A stretch of 64,000 nucleotides of DNA, taken from positions 1 through 64,000 of the forward strand of contig WHVA01000453.1 in NCBI GenBank assembly GCA_015179125.1, given 5' to 3'. This document shows positions 51,661-62,215 of this stretch, one piece after another. A program made the position numbers and the translations under genes. The DNA comes from Gautieria morchelliformis (Eukaryota; Basidiomycota; Agaricomycetes; Gomphales; Gomphaceae). Positions within the stretch are counted from its first letter, which is position 1. Every line of letters begins with the position of its first letter. The notes below the pieces were generated by a model that was given only the letters and a program-made list of their open reading frames with translations, did not search any database and was not told the DNA's origin.

Positions 51661-52097
51661 TGTTGGGTGCATTGATGCTCCTGCACCAAAATCAAGCATG
51701 ATATATTCGATTTATTGTATGGTGTTCCAATCTCTTCTCACATTGTTCTTGTACCATGCATCCATTTCTCTGATTATTTTCGAAATTTTCCAGTCACTCC
51801 CTACCTCTCCATTTCATTTTGTTATTTCTATTTTCACAAGTGGCTGCACCCAGCGGAGTCTGAAATGACTTCGACGCGCGAGCTCTTGGGCGCTAAAGGG
51901 TCGGGTAGTAGTACATGCACAGTGAGACAGATTTCCCCCTCTCTCAGTGACAACTAAATTCACTGAGAGAGGCAAGTAAATTAGTCTAGTGTTCTTTCGA
52001 TTTATTGACCTAGAAATCCTCTGTAGTGAATTAATTTCTAGTCTATTCTTTTGAGCAACAAGTCCATACCTACTGCCTATAATTCCTGTCTACTACA
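51661..52097 (+). mobile_element. Solo LTR, copia A family, internally deleted, TSD TATTT
   Basis: 437 bp, TGTTGGGTGC...CTACTACA, flanked by TATTT (51656-51660, 52098-52102). It lacks about 60 bases present in other copies, between two repeated CTAG-containing motifs, so slippage between them probably deleted the stretch. Confidence 0.92.
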
Positions 52098-52812
52098 TAT
52101 TTTGAGCTCGAAAGCCGCGCGGAAAAGCGGGCCTATGTAGGGCAGCAAAGTGTCAACACACTGTATTAGAAGAACATTTGGGATACCGCTCTCTCCCAGG
52201 GCCTTGAATGGGTTTAGCCTGCCTATCGCCCTTCATACTTGGTTGTCCGTTATTGGTTGGTACTCGAAGGCCGGGCTTGGATATTCATAGTCCGTTGGCG
52301 CCTGCTTGTAGCCCTCACTTGGCTGCGGGAAAAAGGCATTGAACAGCATGTCGGCTTTTTGCTCATTTGTTCTTGCAACTGCGTGTGTCCCATTTGAAGC
52401 GTACTTGTGCGCAGTCCAGATCATCTTCTGGTCGATATTGTCCAGGAAGTCTCTCCAGTGGTCCTTTTTTGATTTTTCAATGTCACTTGCATACTTGTTT
52501 CTAGCGATCCTATATTCCTCATGAGCTGCATCTGATGGGTCATTTCGCCTTGCGTAGGACCGTCAGCCTGCTCGCCGCATCTCTGCCCTTGTTTGGGTGA
52601 GCTGCCGTGACCACCATCGCTCCATGTACGGTGATGGTCTGATCCTTGGAACTAGTTCATCAGTCATATCTGCGATAGCAGTCATCAGTGCGTGCAGATG
52701 TGTATTAAATTGCTGTGGCGTGAGGGGATTTGGCTCGCTGATGTCTGCTTTGAGCCTGGCTTCTAGTTTTTCGTTGTACAGCTTTGTTATGTATTGGAAT
52801 TCCCGGAGGTCG
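52098..52812 (-). pseudogene. LINE ORF2 linker between endonuclease and RT
   Basis: Minus-strand frame reading FQYITKLYNEKLEARLKAD, PSPYMERWWSRQLTQTRAE, a TGA, then NKYASDIEKSKKDHWRDFLD and the start of RT (GRLNPFKALGESGIPNVLL) after another TGA. It matches the arrangement of the linker in the LINE at 14915-15230. The stops show decay. Confidence 0.85.
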
Positions 52813-53501
52813 GAACTGGAAAGGACAACGGCTTCAACTTATGTGTTGCGCCCCTGATGAACTACCATCCTAAGTATTTCAGAATTGACTTGCGGATATC
52901 GGAAAAGGCGGAAGGAAGGACAGAGTACTGAGATTCGAGGGGCGAGGGTCAGAGATCAATGGTCGGAGGAGGCGGAAGAGGCGGAGGACAGGGGATCGAG
53001 AGTGGAGGGAGACAAGACTAGCAAAAATCGCTGTGCTAAGAACAGGAGACAGTGCGAAGGGAATCACGTATTGAAGTCGATTATCTGATTGCAGAAACGG
53101 AGACATACATGAGGGGGTTTTATACAAAGAGCAGAAACAACAGGTAATGGTATGATACTAAGCAAGTTCCAGAGAGTGTGGGAATCGGATAGACATACGG
53201 GGCAAGTAACTAATGCGGAACAATGGGGTGACAAGGGGGGTGCAGGGTAGGGTAAGTACAATGGCAAAGAACAAGGCGAGTAAGTACAATAGGCATCGGA
53301 AGAAGCGGAACCACGGAAATGGTATCTTGCTATGCTCAGGGTTGAGTACGGGGGCCGGTATCTGGAGGTGGCCAGGGGTACTGAAAGAACAAGGGGTCGA
53401 GGTAGAGGGTTGCGGATGTTGCAGATGTCGGAATAGAGTCGGAGGTGGTGTGGAGGATATGCGGAGGTGACGGAGGTGGTTGATTGGAACAGTCGTAACA
53501 A
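52813..53501 (-). mobile_element. Gypsy E-type LTR piece
   Basis: On the minus strand it starts TGTTACGACTG at 53501 and runs to about 52813 with clear similarity to the LTR at 34090-34738, including the TATAAAACCCCCTCATG core. The last 25 or so bases of the LTR are missing at 52813, so no target-site duplication can be confirmed. Confidence 0.78.
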
Positions 53502-54357
53502 GCTTCCAGTCTACTTGTCTGTAGTTTGGTTTTGGCTGTTGTATGCTTGCTCATAGAGTTACATTGAAAGTGGTATCCACTGGGAAATGGTCACTTTTGG
53601 GCGGCTGCTCTTCTGGTTTTGGTCTGCAGCTGGTCAGACTTTCTGCTAAACTAGTAGAAATGAAGACGTTATCTGTGCGAGTAAGGTTTCCTGTTGCCAT
53701 CGCCCTAAGCATGGGTATCCCTTTGGGGAGCGCCATCTGCAGGTCATGTTCAGCTACTGCATCCAATAACGTTTGTGCCACATCCAAATTAGCCCTGGTG
53801 AACAGGTGCGTGTTCTGCAGTTCGTCCCATAGCGGGTGATGTCTGTTAAAGTCACTGACCCATATCATTCCCTCTATGTTGTGCTGTTGGCCATCACCTC
53901 CCCCGGACCTGTCCTGTAAAAACTTCCTTGTGGCCCTCAAGCTGTCTGAGTGTGTGCAATCACAGTATAGATTAAGGAGGAGCACGTTACCCATGTTCAT
54001 CTTTATTTCTATCGCCGTAATGTCTGGTGTCCCTATATCCACGGCCGCCCATGTGTTCATGGCTATTTTCTTGTTTACCAGTATCATCGACCTCATTCTC
54101 TTCTCTTTTTCCTGGTAATGTGTCTTCGGGTATATTGAGTACCAACTATTTGTAGCCCTGGCATTTCCCAAAAAGTCAATATACGGTTCTTGTATTGCTA
54201 GTATATCGTAACAGTCAGGTGAGCACTTAGCTAGCATTTCAGCCGTGGCTGTGAGCGATTTGTTGACGTTCTGTTGTCTGATCCTCAATTTTTTTAACTG
54301 TTTGGTTTCTTCGTTCATTCTTGGCGTGGGTTGTTGTCCCTGTTCTCCTCTGTTCAC
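53501..54357 (-). pseudogene. LINE ORF2 apurinic-type endonuclease
   Basis: Minus-strand frame from Met 54357. Motifs in order: LRIRQQNVNKS (Asn of the first block), DILAIQEPYID (Glu), LLLNLYCD, SDFNRHHPLWDE (usually GDFN; here Ser), and PPKSDHFPV (SDH catalytic end). The frame meets TGA at 53553-53551, but coding continues past it (PKPNYRQVDWKL) to the LTR insertion, so the stop is a mutation. The enzyme nicks target DNA to prime reverse transcription. It starts 75 bases after the ORF1 stop. Confidence 0.9.
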
Positions 54358-54431
54358 GTCTGCTCTCGGTTGCCTGCAAAGTCGTATTCGTCTAGCCGCC
54401 TCTGTTGGACCTCTCCCACGTCTCTTGGTGT

Positions 54432-56192
54432 CTACCCTTGGTCCCTATGGCCTACCCAAGGGTTTGCCGTGCCCCTTCCTCCCCATTCGCTCCTCTCATA
54501 CTCCGTACGCCCTCCTCCTCTTGCTTCTGCCTCTGCCTCCTGCCTCCTTTTGTTCGCCTGTGCGCCGACTTTTTTGAGCAGATCCCCAGCATCTTCCATC
54601 TCCTCCTGGGCTCCTTGCTGCTCCCAGGTCCACGGGTTCTCGTCAGGGAAATATTTGTACGTATGCTCTGGATCTTTTTTCTCCATCGCTTGACATGCCT
54701 CAACGAACCTTGGGCATGTCCTGTCCCACGATGCATGCCCGTGTGTGTCGCAGTTGACGCATTTGAATCTATTTGGGTCAGTTTCCTCACACTCTGCCGT
54801 CCTGTGTTCACCTCCACAGGTGCCACATTTGTCGGTGCTGTCGCACTCTGCAGCAACGTGTCTCATGTTGTATTTCTGGCATTTGAGGCAGCGCCGCGGT
54901 TCCCTTCTCATTCTTCTTGCCCAGGTTCGTTTTCCTGCTATAATTATTCCGTCTCTAATACTTTGGTTCGCTGACTCTGTACTGGCGAACTTAGCTATTA
55001 TGTGTGCCTATCTCTGTCCTGCAGTTCTCCTGTGAACTGGCTTGATCCATCGAGTTTCTAAGAGAGATTCAGTGGGTAACCTCGAGTCTCACTCTATTTT
55101 TCTCAACTCTGAAAGGGCTTCTGGTGAGTGACTTAACGGAACATATTCGACTATCACCGATAGTGCCTGGTCTCTTATCACAGCCGTTCTGCTGAACTTG
55201 TTAAGGAACGTTCGTCTGTTTGTTTGGACCCACTTCACCGCTTCCGCTGTGTCTAGTTCGAGGATTATCCCGCCATTTGCTAACCTCTTAGTGCCAATGA
55301 AGACTATGTCGTTGAGGTTGTGATCGTCTCCCAGCTGATCTATAGCCTCGTTCGCTTTCGCGACCAGTTCTTGCTCTGTCAGTTCTTTGAGCATGTCTTG
55401 TTCCCCTCGTGGGTCCCTGTCTATCATTATTTGCTTTTCTCTTGCCTTTGCCTTTGCTAGGTTGTTTGGATGTGAGAGGGGTACATTACCCTTTAGTGCT
55501 GCCGCGTAGCTCAATCCTCCTGCTCCGCCGTCCATTCTCTGCTGCCCCTGCCAGTCTATTTTTCCGGCATGCTCTATGAGATTGTGGGCCTCTTCTGTTG
55601 TTTCCTTTGCGACCGTGACTGCTTCTCTCGCCGTGTCTGTAGCCACTCCTATCTTTTCTATGATCGGGCTGAGTTTCTGTTTGACCTGGCACAAGACCGC
55701 TGCCACTACATTTTTCGCCACCTCCTCCACCATCAGTATCGCAACCGCTCTGGCCCCTTCCTGCAGCGTTTTCCCAGTGGTGTTGTGTGCGAGGGAGAGC
55801 AGCGAGTAGCTTAGCTGCTCCGCCGACAGCTGGTCATCTTTCGCAAGGTAACTGTGTCTGTCTAGGTAGCTTCTCGCCTGTTCTCTGGTATGTACTGCTG
55901 CTGTCGGTTCTGTCAGAAGCTCTAGCCTGGTTCTATTGGTGGGCAAATGCTGGTTGCTCGACCTTGTCTGGCTTTGTGACATGGCGTGCGTCTGGGCGTT
56001 GACGCTCGGTGGCATCATCTTTTCTTTTGCTTCTTTTGTAGAAGCTATGGTTGTACTGCTGTCTACTGTCAGCAGTATGCTAGCAAGGTGTGTAGTTGCT
56101 GTGTGTTTGTGAGGATGGTTTTTGGGTATTTTGGTGGTGGTGGTTAGCGTGAGAAAGCTCTTAGCCTCCTCTTTGCTTTTCGTGGTCCCCAT
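54432..56192 (-). pseudogene. LINE ORF1, two stretches broken by TGA
   Basis: 56192-55089 holds LSYSLLSLAHNTTGKTLQEG, LSYAAALKGNVPLSHPNN and FIGTKRLANGGIILEL. It stops at TGA 55091-55089, right where the intact relative at 46695-48182 continues ERDSRLP. The same frame goes on with DSRLPTESLLETRWIKPV; later coding is in the frame ending at 54432, with knuckles CLKCQKYNMRHVAAEC, CGTCGGEHRTAEC and CVNCDTHGHASWDRTC. The nearest ATG to the conserved region is near 56010; the upstream codons may be leader. It binds RNA in its active form. Confidence 0.87.
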
Positions 56193-56200
56193 TTACCACC

Positions 56201-58747
56201 CCCATGCACTCCATCCCCTCGTTGCCTCAACAGCGCACAAGTGTGCTGTCTCCACCTCTACTTTCCTCTCAATTCTTTGCCACGCATTATTCCCCAAAGT
56301 CTTCCTCCACACGCAGATCCACCATACTCCCATCTCTGTCCTCATAGCTCCTGGAGTAGAATGTAGTGGGTGTCAACCATAATCGATATTGGTTCACCCA
56401 TGATCCCCATTTTCAGCCTTGTGATTCTGGGTGCCAGTTGTAAAGCACGTCTACTTCCTATACGTTCACAACGTGACGCAGCTCTATCCACATCTTAATC
56501 ATCTGCATTGTTGATCTTCCAGACCACAGCGATGCCGCAACGACCAGAAAATACTAGATGTCTACTACCGCTTTTTCTGACAGCCATTGGTCTTTTCCTC
56601 GTCGGCCCCTGCTACATCTGATAAACAATATGATAATGGGCCCCAGATGCAATCCCCCAGTATGGCCCCACCATCACGAAATCCGTTGCTTCTGAGGTCC
56701 TTAGTGACAATGAGAAACGTTCACTCATCGCGGGTGCTCTTTCCAGAGGTGAGGCCGCTATGTAGCCGGCCTGACACTTCGCGTTCTCGGGTCTACATTA
56801 ATCCCTCTCCATTTTTCTGACAGAATAAACCCGTGCCAGAACACCCTATCGGCCCCCATCGCTCTATCACTATCCAACAGTTTACCTCGCGCAGGATTCT
56901 GCGACGTCCGCCAAATCAGAGTGGCCATGCGTGTGTGGCGTCTGGGAACACTAGAGAAGCCACGTTCTGGCTATGCATGGAACTGGAGATGAAGCTCATG
57001 GTAAAGCGGATGCCTGGCGGACCTTCGATTACGACAACCGCCGTATTATATGTGTACACTGCCGGTTGCATCTCCGCGCCGGGAGAAATTAGTAGCATTC
57101 TTCCTCCCGGGACATGATGTGCATGACGACCAAGAGGCTCGCCCGCCAGCGCACCGCGTCCTTCGACAAGCATGCAGCGGTCACTGCATTACTCCACTGC
57201 CTCCCGTGTCAGGTCATCAATCGTCCATGTATGATCTCTGACACGCTTTTCTCCTACTCATTTCGCTCGACATTGACCACAACAGTGGACAGCTATATGG
57301 ATCGGCTGATGCCATAGTTGAGGAGGTGCATCTGAAGGCCTATTCATGGCGACAATCACACATAAGAAACCATAGCACATGGCAATCTGAGGTGTTGGCA
57401 GCTATGATGCATCCATACTCGTCAGTCCAATAATGGTGCAGTGGTAAGATTCGTACCACGTGAATGCAGTATGTCAGATATCAGGGTAAAATGTGTTATG
57501 AAACCCGAAACACGTCGAGAGCCCCAGACCGATGCCGCGCACATACACGTGCATCGCCCGATTTCCCCACTCCCTTTTCCCGACTGACACTCACCCCACG
57601 ACCCATTCCCATTCTCTCACCCCACCTCCATGCGCTCCACTCAGATCGTAAGTATATACATGTACACTTAGCTACGCATCAGCCCCATGACTCGACTCCA
57701 ACCCCGGGCATCTATCCCCGCACACCCCACCGATCGTTCGCCCGTACATTCACCATTTCTTCCTGCCCCACACCGACCAAAATATCTTCCAGTTAGTGAT
57801 ACTTCAGACCATATAAAGTAGCTATCCCATCTAACAAAGAAGCAGACAGAATTGTCTCTGTCCATCCGCGCGCTCTCCATCGTCTGAGTCCCTCCGTAGT
57901 ACTCACTGCCGATCCTGGTTAAAGGCGGCACATACCACAGGGACATTTGTACACTACGACCCCGTCACTCACTCCCATCGCTTCTGACCCCGAGTGTCCA
58001 CTGGATATGCAGGACCCACAAGGCCGCAGTTGAGATATACCTTAAGCAGCCCCAATCCATCATAGTTAAAAGCACATTTATTAGAAAACGGACTTGCCTA
58101 TTTCGGGGTTGATGCATCTCACCATCTTCGTCCTCTTCAACAATACGTTGAATAGCATCTTGATATGCTGTATTTTTACGGACACGGGGCCCCATGGCTG
58201 GAGGTTGGGGTTCCTGAGGCTTCGGTGACTGATCAGCAGCCTTCTTGCGTGGCATTGGAGGGAAATCTTTTTAGACTATTAGACTTACAAGTCTTGTAGT
58301 AGTTATACCACGGTGTACTTGGAGGGATTGTTGCCAGAATCTTATGGAACCCCATAGAAGCGGATCGTAAAAGCCTGCATCAGATAGCCTTAGTACAAAT
58401 CTACACTTAGCGCTAATAGACTCACCGAAGCCGTCGGACTCCATGGTATACCGCTGCTGCTGAATGCGTCTAAGTGGTCAGCGGCCCATGAGGTGCGCAA
58501 AGAAACACAAAACAACCTTACATAATCGTCCCTATTTAGGCTGTTCCTCGGTGCCCGTAAATCCTGACTTGCATACGCTTTACTAGCCAATCTAAAGGAC
58601 AAGAAATTAGATAACACTGATTGAGATACCAGAGTTATGGGGGACAGATGATCACAAGAATTTCTGGCTATGTAGCACACATTAACTGTTTTGAGATGAG
58701 GAAATATTTACGCAGCTGCAAAACAACTGAGGAGAATTAGATCTACC
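56201..58747. other. No recognised gene; some exon-like minus-strand patches
   Basis: Nothing I can assign. On the minus strand, about 58450-58250 has intron-like GTGAGT...GCAG signals. 58255-58110 opens with Met and a Lys/Pro-rich stretch (MPRKKAADQSPKPQEP), which may be part of an unknown gene. The 56400-57350 stretch has coding-like patches without known motifs. Confidence 0.4.
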
Positions 58748-60691
58748 TCACGCTCTTGTCCTTTGTGACGCTTGACCCATTCGGTTACCTAACCCTTGAG
58801 CAAATCTTGCACCTCGACCTCCTCGAGTGCCTCCTGGATTAAATATGCGTAAGCGAACTGCAGACGTACAAAGGGACAATGGCAGACACGTACCTCTTGA
58901 AGCTGTCCCACCCCGTCGTTCCCCAGTCCGTCGCCTCTCTCCAGCCTGGTCGCCGGTTCTCTTCTCTTGTTTGGTGCCGCCCATGCGGTCTGCCCACGTG
59001 CTCCCACCACCCAATTTGAGATACAGTCTCTTCTCATTCTGCGCGATCATCGTACCAAGCTTGTCTGCCAATGATTGGGCAAGCTGCTGCGCACGCGTGA
59101 CTTCAACACGATGGAAGACAACTACGCCCGACGATTGGTCCAGGGATGCAGCAAGCTCCTCATCCCAAATCATCTTGGAAACTGTTGAAGTTACTGTTCG
59201 CAAAGACAAAGAGAATGTTCGTGACAGAAGGGATAACGACAACGTAGAGTAGTACAGTGCGAATGTGAAGAGGTATGTTCGTAGGCCTTCTTCTTGTATG
59301 CGCCTGGAAAGTCACATTGGGGTCTCGAATATGTCGAATATGTAGCTATAATTCTTTGACTCACCTTGCAAGCATATCCTTGACGGACTGTGCTCCCGGC
59401 ATCAAGCTCCAGATCTTGATGCTCTGAATCAGATCCCTGCATTTCTACCACTCATGGCCCTGAAGAGCTTTACTGGCTTGCATGATATGGTCGCGTGTCG
59501 TTTCGGGAGGGCCAGTGAAGACCTGCCTCTCGGCAAAGTCAAGCAATCGCCCGAAAGGTTTTGAAATAGCCTTACGCTTGAGTTCCTCATTGTCGATGCT
59601 TGCCAGCAGAGGTATTTCCACGAGCATACTGGACACTAAAAATGCGGCTTCCAACAACTTGGTCTGTCTTTGAGCAAGGCGGACAAGTTTGTCGAATTCT
59701 GTTTAAAAGTCAGAATATGCAAGAAGCCCTTGAAGCGACGCACCATTCAAAATAGCCACCCCAGTGATTGATTTTTAAGGCATTATCTATTGCCTTGCCC
59801 TTGCCTTCCATTTCTTCCAACCACTTATCCTTTGTGTTTTTGACGATCCTTTTTACATCGTCTTCGTCCTCGCTGTCGTCTTCTTGATCAGGTCTGGACC
59901 GGGATACCTTTTTCTGCAGCTGGGCCACGTCTCCATCACTGTCACTGGTGGGCTCAAGGTCGGAAAGATTGACTGCGATCACCTTGTCATAGTGCACCCC
60001 TTCGTCAGCTTTAAGATATCCGGCATTTGAGCATGCCCAGTCTGCTGCATCCGCCACTGGACCTCTATCACCTCGTTACATAACATCTTTCGAAAGGTGA
60101 ACTTGATGGCACAAGCATTCACTCACCAACCAGTCGCATGCAGGTACGAGCGCATGGAAGCAGTATATGGAAAAGTTGATGTTGTAGCCCCGACTTCAGC
60201 ACCCATATTGCTTATAGTAGCCAAGCCTCGAGTGATGATAGCGTGAATGAGAGATGATGGATTACATGCCATGCCTTGTACCTGTGCAAGACTGAGATTC
60301 AACACCGGGACCGAAGTACTCCAGTATCCTTCCAGTGCCTCCCTAGGAAGCCTCGGTCTAAAGGTAGGAATCGACGGTTTTGAGTTGAAAACTTACACGG
60401 ACAGTCAACTTTCCCGCCAAATATAAATGACCAGTGAGGTGAATACCTGCGAGACGAAAGTATCGATGATAGAATTTGTGCCATGAGTTCATCATCATCA
60501 GCGCTTTCTGATTCCGAGCTGGAATCATCTGAACCAGCAGTTCGTAGGAAACGAGACATGCCCCTGGCTGGTGCAGCCGCAGGTTTAGCAGAGGGCGCGG
60601 GAGCCTCGTCATCACCACTTGACAGAAGCTCTTCTTCCGACTCTTCAGGGTCAGAGTCCGAATCACCTTCTTGTTTGAAGAAGCGCGACAT
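58748..60691 (-). pseudogene. Chimera: eIF3 subunit c pieces with an embedded aconitase piece
   Basis: Minus strand. 60691-about 60470 is the N-terminus of eIF3c (MSRFFKQEGDSDSD, MSRFLRTAGS). About 60465-59965 is aconitase: IHLTGHLYLAGKLTVR, a 54-bp intron (60343-60396), GGTGRILEYFGPG, then ATISNMGAEVGATTSTFP and DEGVHYDKVIAVNLSDLEP. From about 59960 eIF3c resumes (EDEDDVKRIVKNTKDK, KAIDNALKIN). One extra G near 59760 shifts the frame, and about 450 residues are missing before [20 protein letters not shown] (about 59640). A TAG interrupts at about 59452. The rest of the C-terminus is open: SKMIWDEELAASLDQ, then the RGG-type tail ending at 58748. Retained introns show copying at DNA level. eIF3c normally scaffolds the translation initiation complex and aconitase works in the TCA cycle; this locus can do neither. 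Confidence 0.82.
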
Positions 60692-62215
60692 CGTTGTGTG
60701 GCGAGAGTCAAGAAATTTTGAGTTAGTGTCGATTCCACGGCGAGATCATCACGCAATGGTGTAGCTTAAGACGGGACTTTCATGGAATGTATTATGTAAC
60801 TCCGTTACCGAGCTTCTTAGTCAACGGCTGCCGGCTTAGCCAGTTTGGACACCGGCTGGCAGCCAAGCTAAATAACGCTCAACCACAACCAAAGAGCTGG
60901 CGCGGGTCGGTTAATAAGGAGCTCGGCTGCCAGCTTAAGCCGAACTGAGCGGAGCTGGCGGAAACACTAGAAGCGCCGTCGGGCCCACTTGGAGTTACCG
61001 AGAGAAGGGAAGAAGCAAGGAAGTTACATAACATGTAGCCAGGAACCCGAAGCCGAACGAACAGAGCTTGGACCCGTGGCCATCATGTGGGCGGAATTCA
61101 CTGGGGACGCGTGCGGGTCACGTGGGTCGTGGGAGAAACCGTCGTCACCCGTGGGTGGACGCAGCCAGAATGACATTTGTGTATATAAATAGACCGATCG
61201 CGCCGCAGTACCCGATCGTGCACACTAGACCAAAGCCCCTGTACCCGGGGCTAAATCTGAATACTCCATATCTGTTCCACTCCTGCACCTCGGCCTCGGT
61301 CCTCCTCTGCGCGCTGCGCCATACTCACGTATACACCCTTCTCGCGCCTCAAACAAGCGTGCCATTGTACTTTCTCCCCGTGTCCGAGAGTGTGGTGGCG
61401 AATGCGGGTGCCTGGCGCGCACAGGTACGGTGCGTGAGCGTCGTCACCTCTGAAATTCAAGGGGCAGGATTTCAATTGTCAAGAAATATTCATGTTTCGC
61501 GATCCACATGTATTTAAGCGCCCAAAGAACCTAACTCAGCACATCACGTGACACAAAGTCCGAAGGAAACGGCGAGTCTACTCCTGACCGTCGTCGACCG
61601 TAAGCTCTGCTTCAGACTGTCGTCGACTCCATGTCCATGACTCTCATGGTTTCATTAAAACTAATGCCTAACTGTTACAGCAAGCTGAAAGACTGGAAGA
61701 CATCCCGCTATTGACAATGGCCGGTAGTCAAACGCCGATGTGTTGAACTTGGCCAATTCTTTGTAAGTACGGTGTGAGCGATCCATCACAGTGAACTTGA
61801 GCTGACGTTAACTCGTATCACGGGGGAAACGGCGAATACAAGTATGGTCGTAAAATTTTAGGGAATGGAGCGGTGTTGTATTTGATACAACGGAGACTTT
61901 GTGTCTAGACTAGCCTCCTGCTTAACCCGATGGGCCCGGTAATCTTTCTTTCTGTCACATAAATTTGTTTGAGCTGAAGTGCACTGGTTGTTTCAGCCGT
62001 TATACACTGTTAGTGGCAACAACGAAGTTTTAATACACTATTAGCGGTAACGATGAAGTTTTAACTGTATATATATTGACGGTGAGTCTCACTAATGCAT
62101 GTATTGTGCTGAGCATTGGCTCACTTAGAATTTTCTCTCATCTCTTGGGCAGATCGCAGTTATGCTACGTGGTATAAAACTGGTACGAGTGTGTTGTTCT
62201 TTTCATTGTTCTGCA
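60692..62215. promoter_or_regulatory. Intergenic region upstream of the alpha-kinase-like gene
   Basis: No gene recognised. It holds inverted GGCTGCC/GGCAGCC-type motifs (about 60825-60950), a 22-base string shared with 6035-6056, a TATATAAATA box at about 61184-61193, and a two-copy 31-bp tandem repeat at 62003-62064 just upstream of the gene. The block around 61129-61530 has an LTR-like look (TATA box, C-rich downstream), but no ends were found. Confidence 0.4.
62003..62064. repeat. Two-copy 31-bp tandem repeat in the upstream region
   Basis: 62003-62033 and 62034-62064 are 31-base units (TACACTGTTAGTGGCAAC... and TACACTATTAGCGGTAAC...) differing at a few positions. They sit about 150 bases upstream of the proposed start at 62216. 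Confidence 0.8.

Larger units (their letters stand above)
49059..56200 (-). mobile_element. Tad-like LINE, nearly full length, with poly(A) tail
   Basis: Minus-strand non-LTR retrotransposon: 5' leader, ORF1 (56192-54432), ORF2 endonuclease (54357-53551 and on to 53501), linker (52812-52098), RT and RNase H (about 51655-49860), C-terminal zinc finger (49860-49258) and a 28-base A tail (plus-strand T run 49059-49086). Two later insertions split ORF2: a copia A solo LTR (51661-52097) and a gypsy E LTR piece (52813-53501). Stops in ORF1 and after the endonuclease, a small deletion in RNase H and frame changes make it inactive. The RNase H domain and knuckle-bearing ORF1 fit the Tad clade. Confidence 0.92.

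Noticed and set aside
57431-57470. tRNA-like D-arm string GGTGCAGTGGTAAGATTCG
   Set aside because: No matching acceptor stem, anticodon loop or B-box (GTTCRAATCC-like) follows at the right distance, so it is not called as a tRNA gene.
60940-60970. Hairpin followed by CTAG as a possible Helitron 3' end next to the eIF3c/aconitase chimera
   Set aside because: The stem has mismatches, no matching 5' TC end was seen, and CTAG is common by chance. Kept only as something to test.
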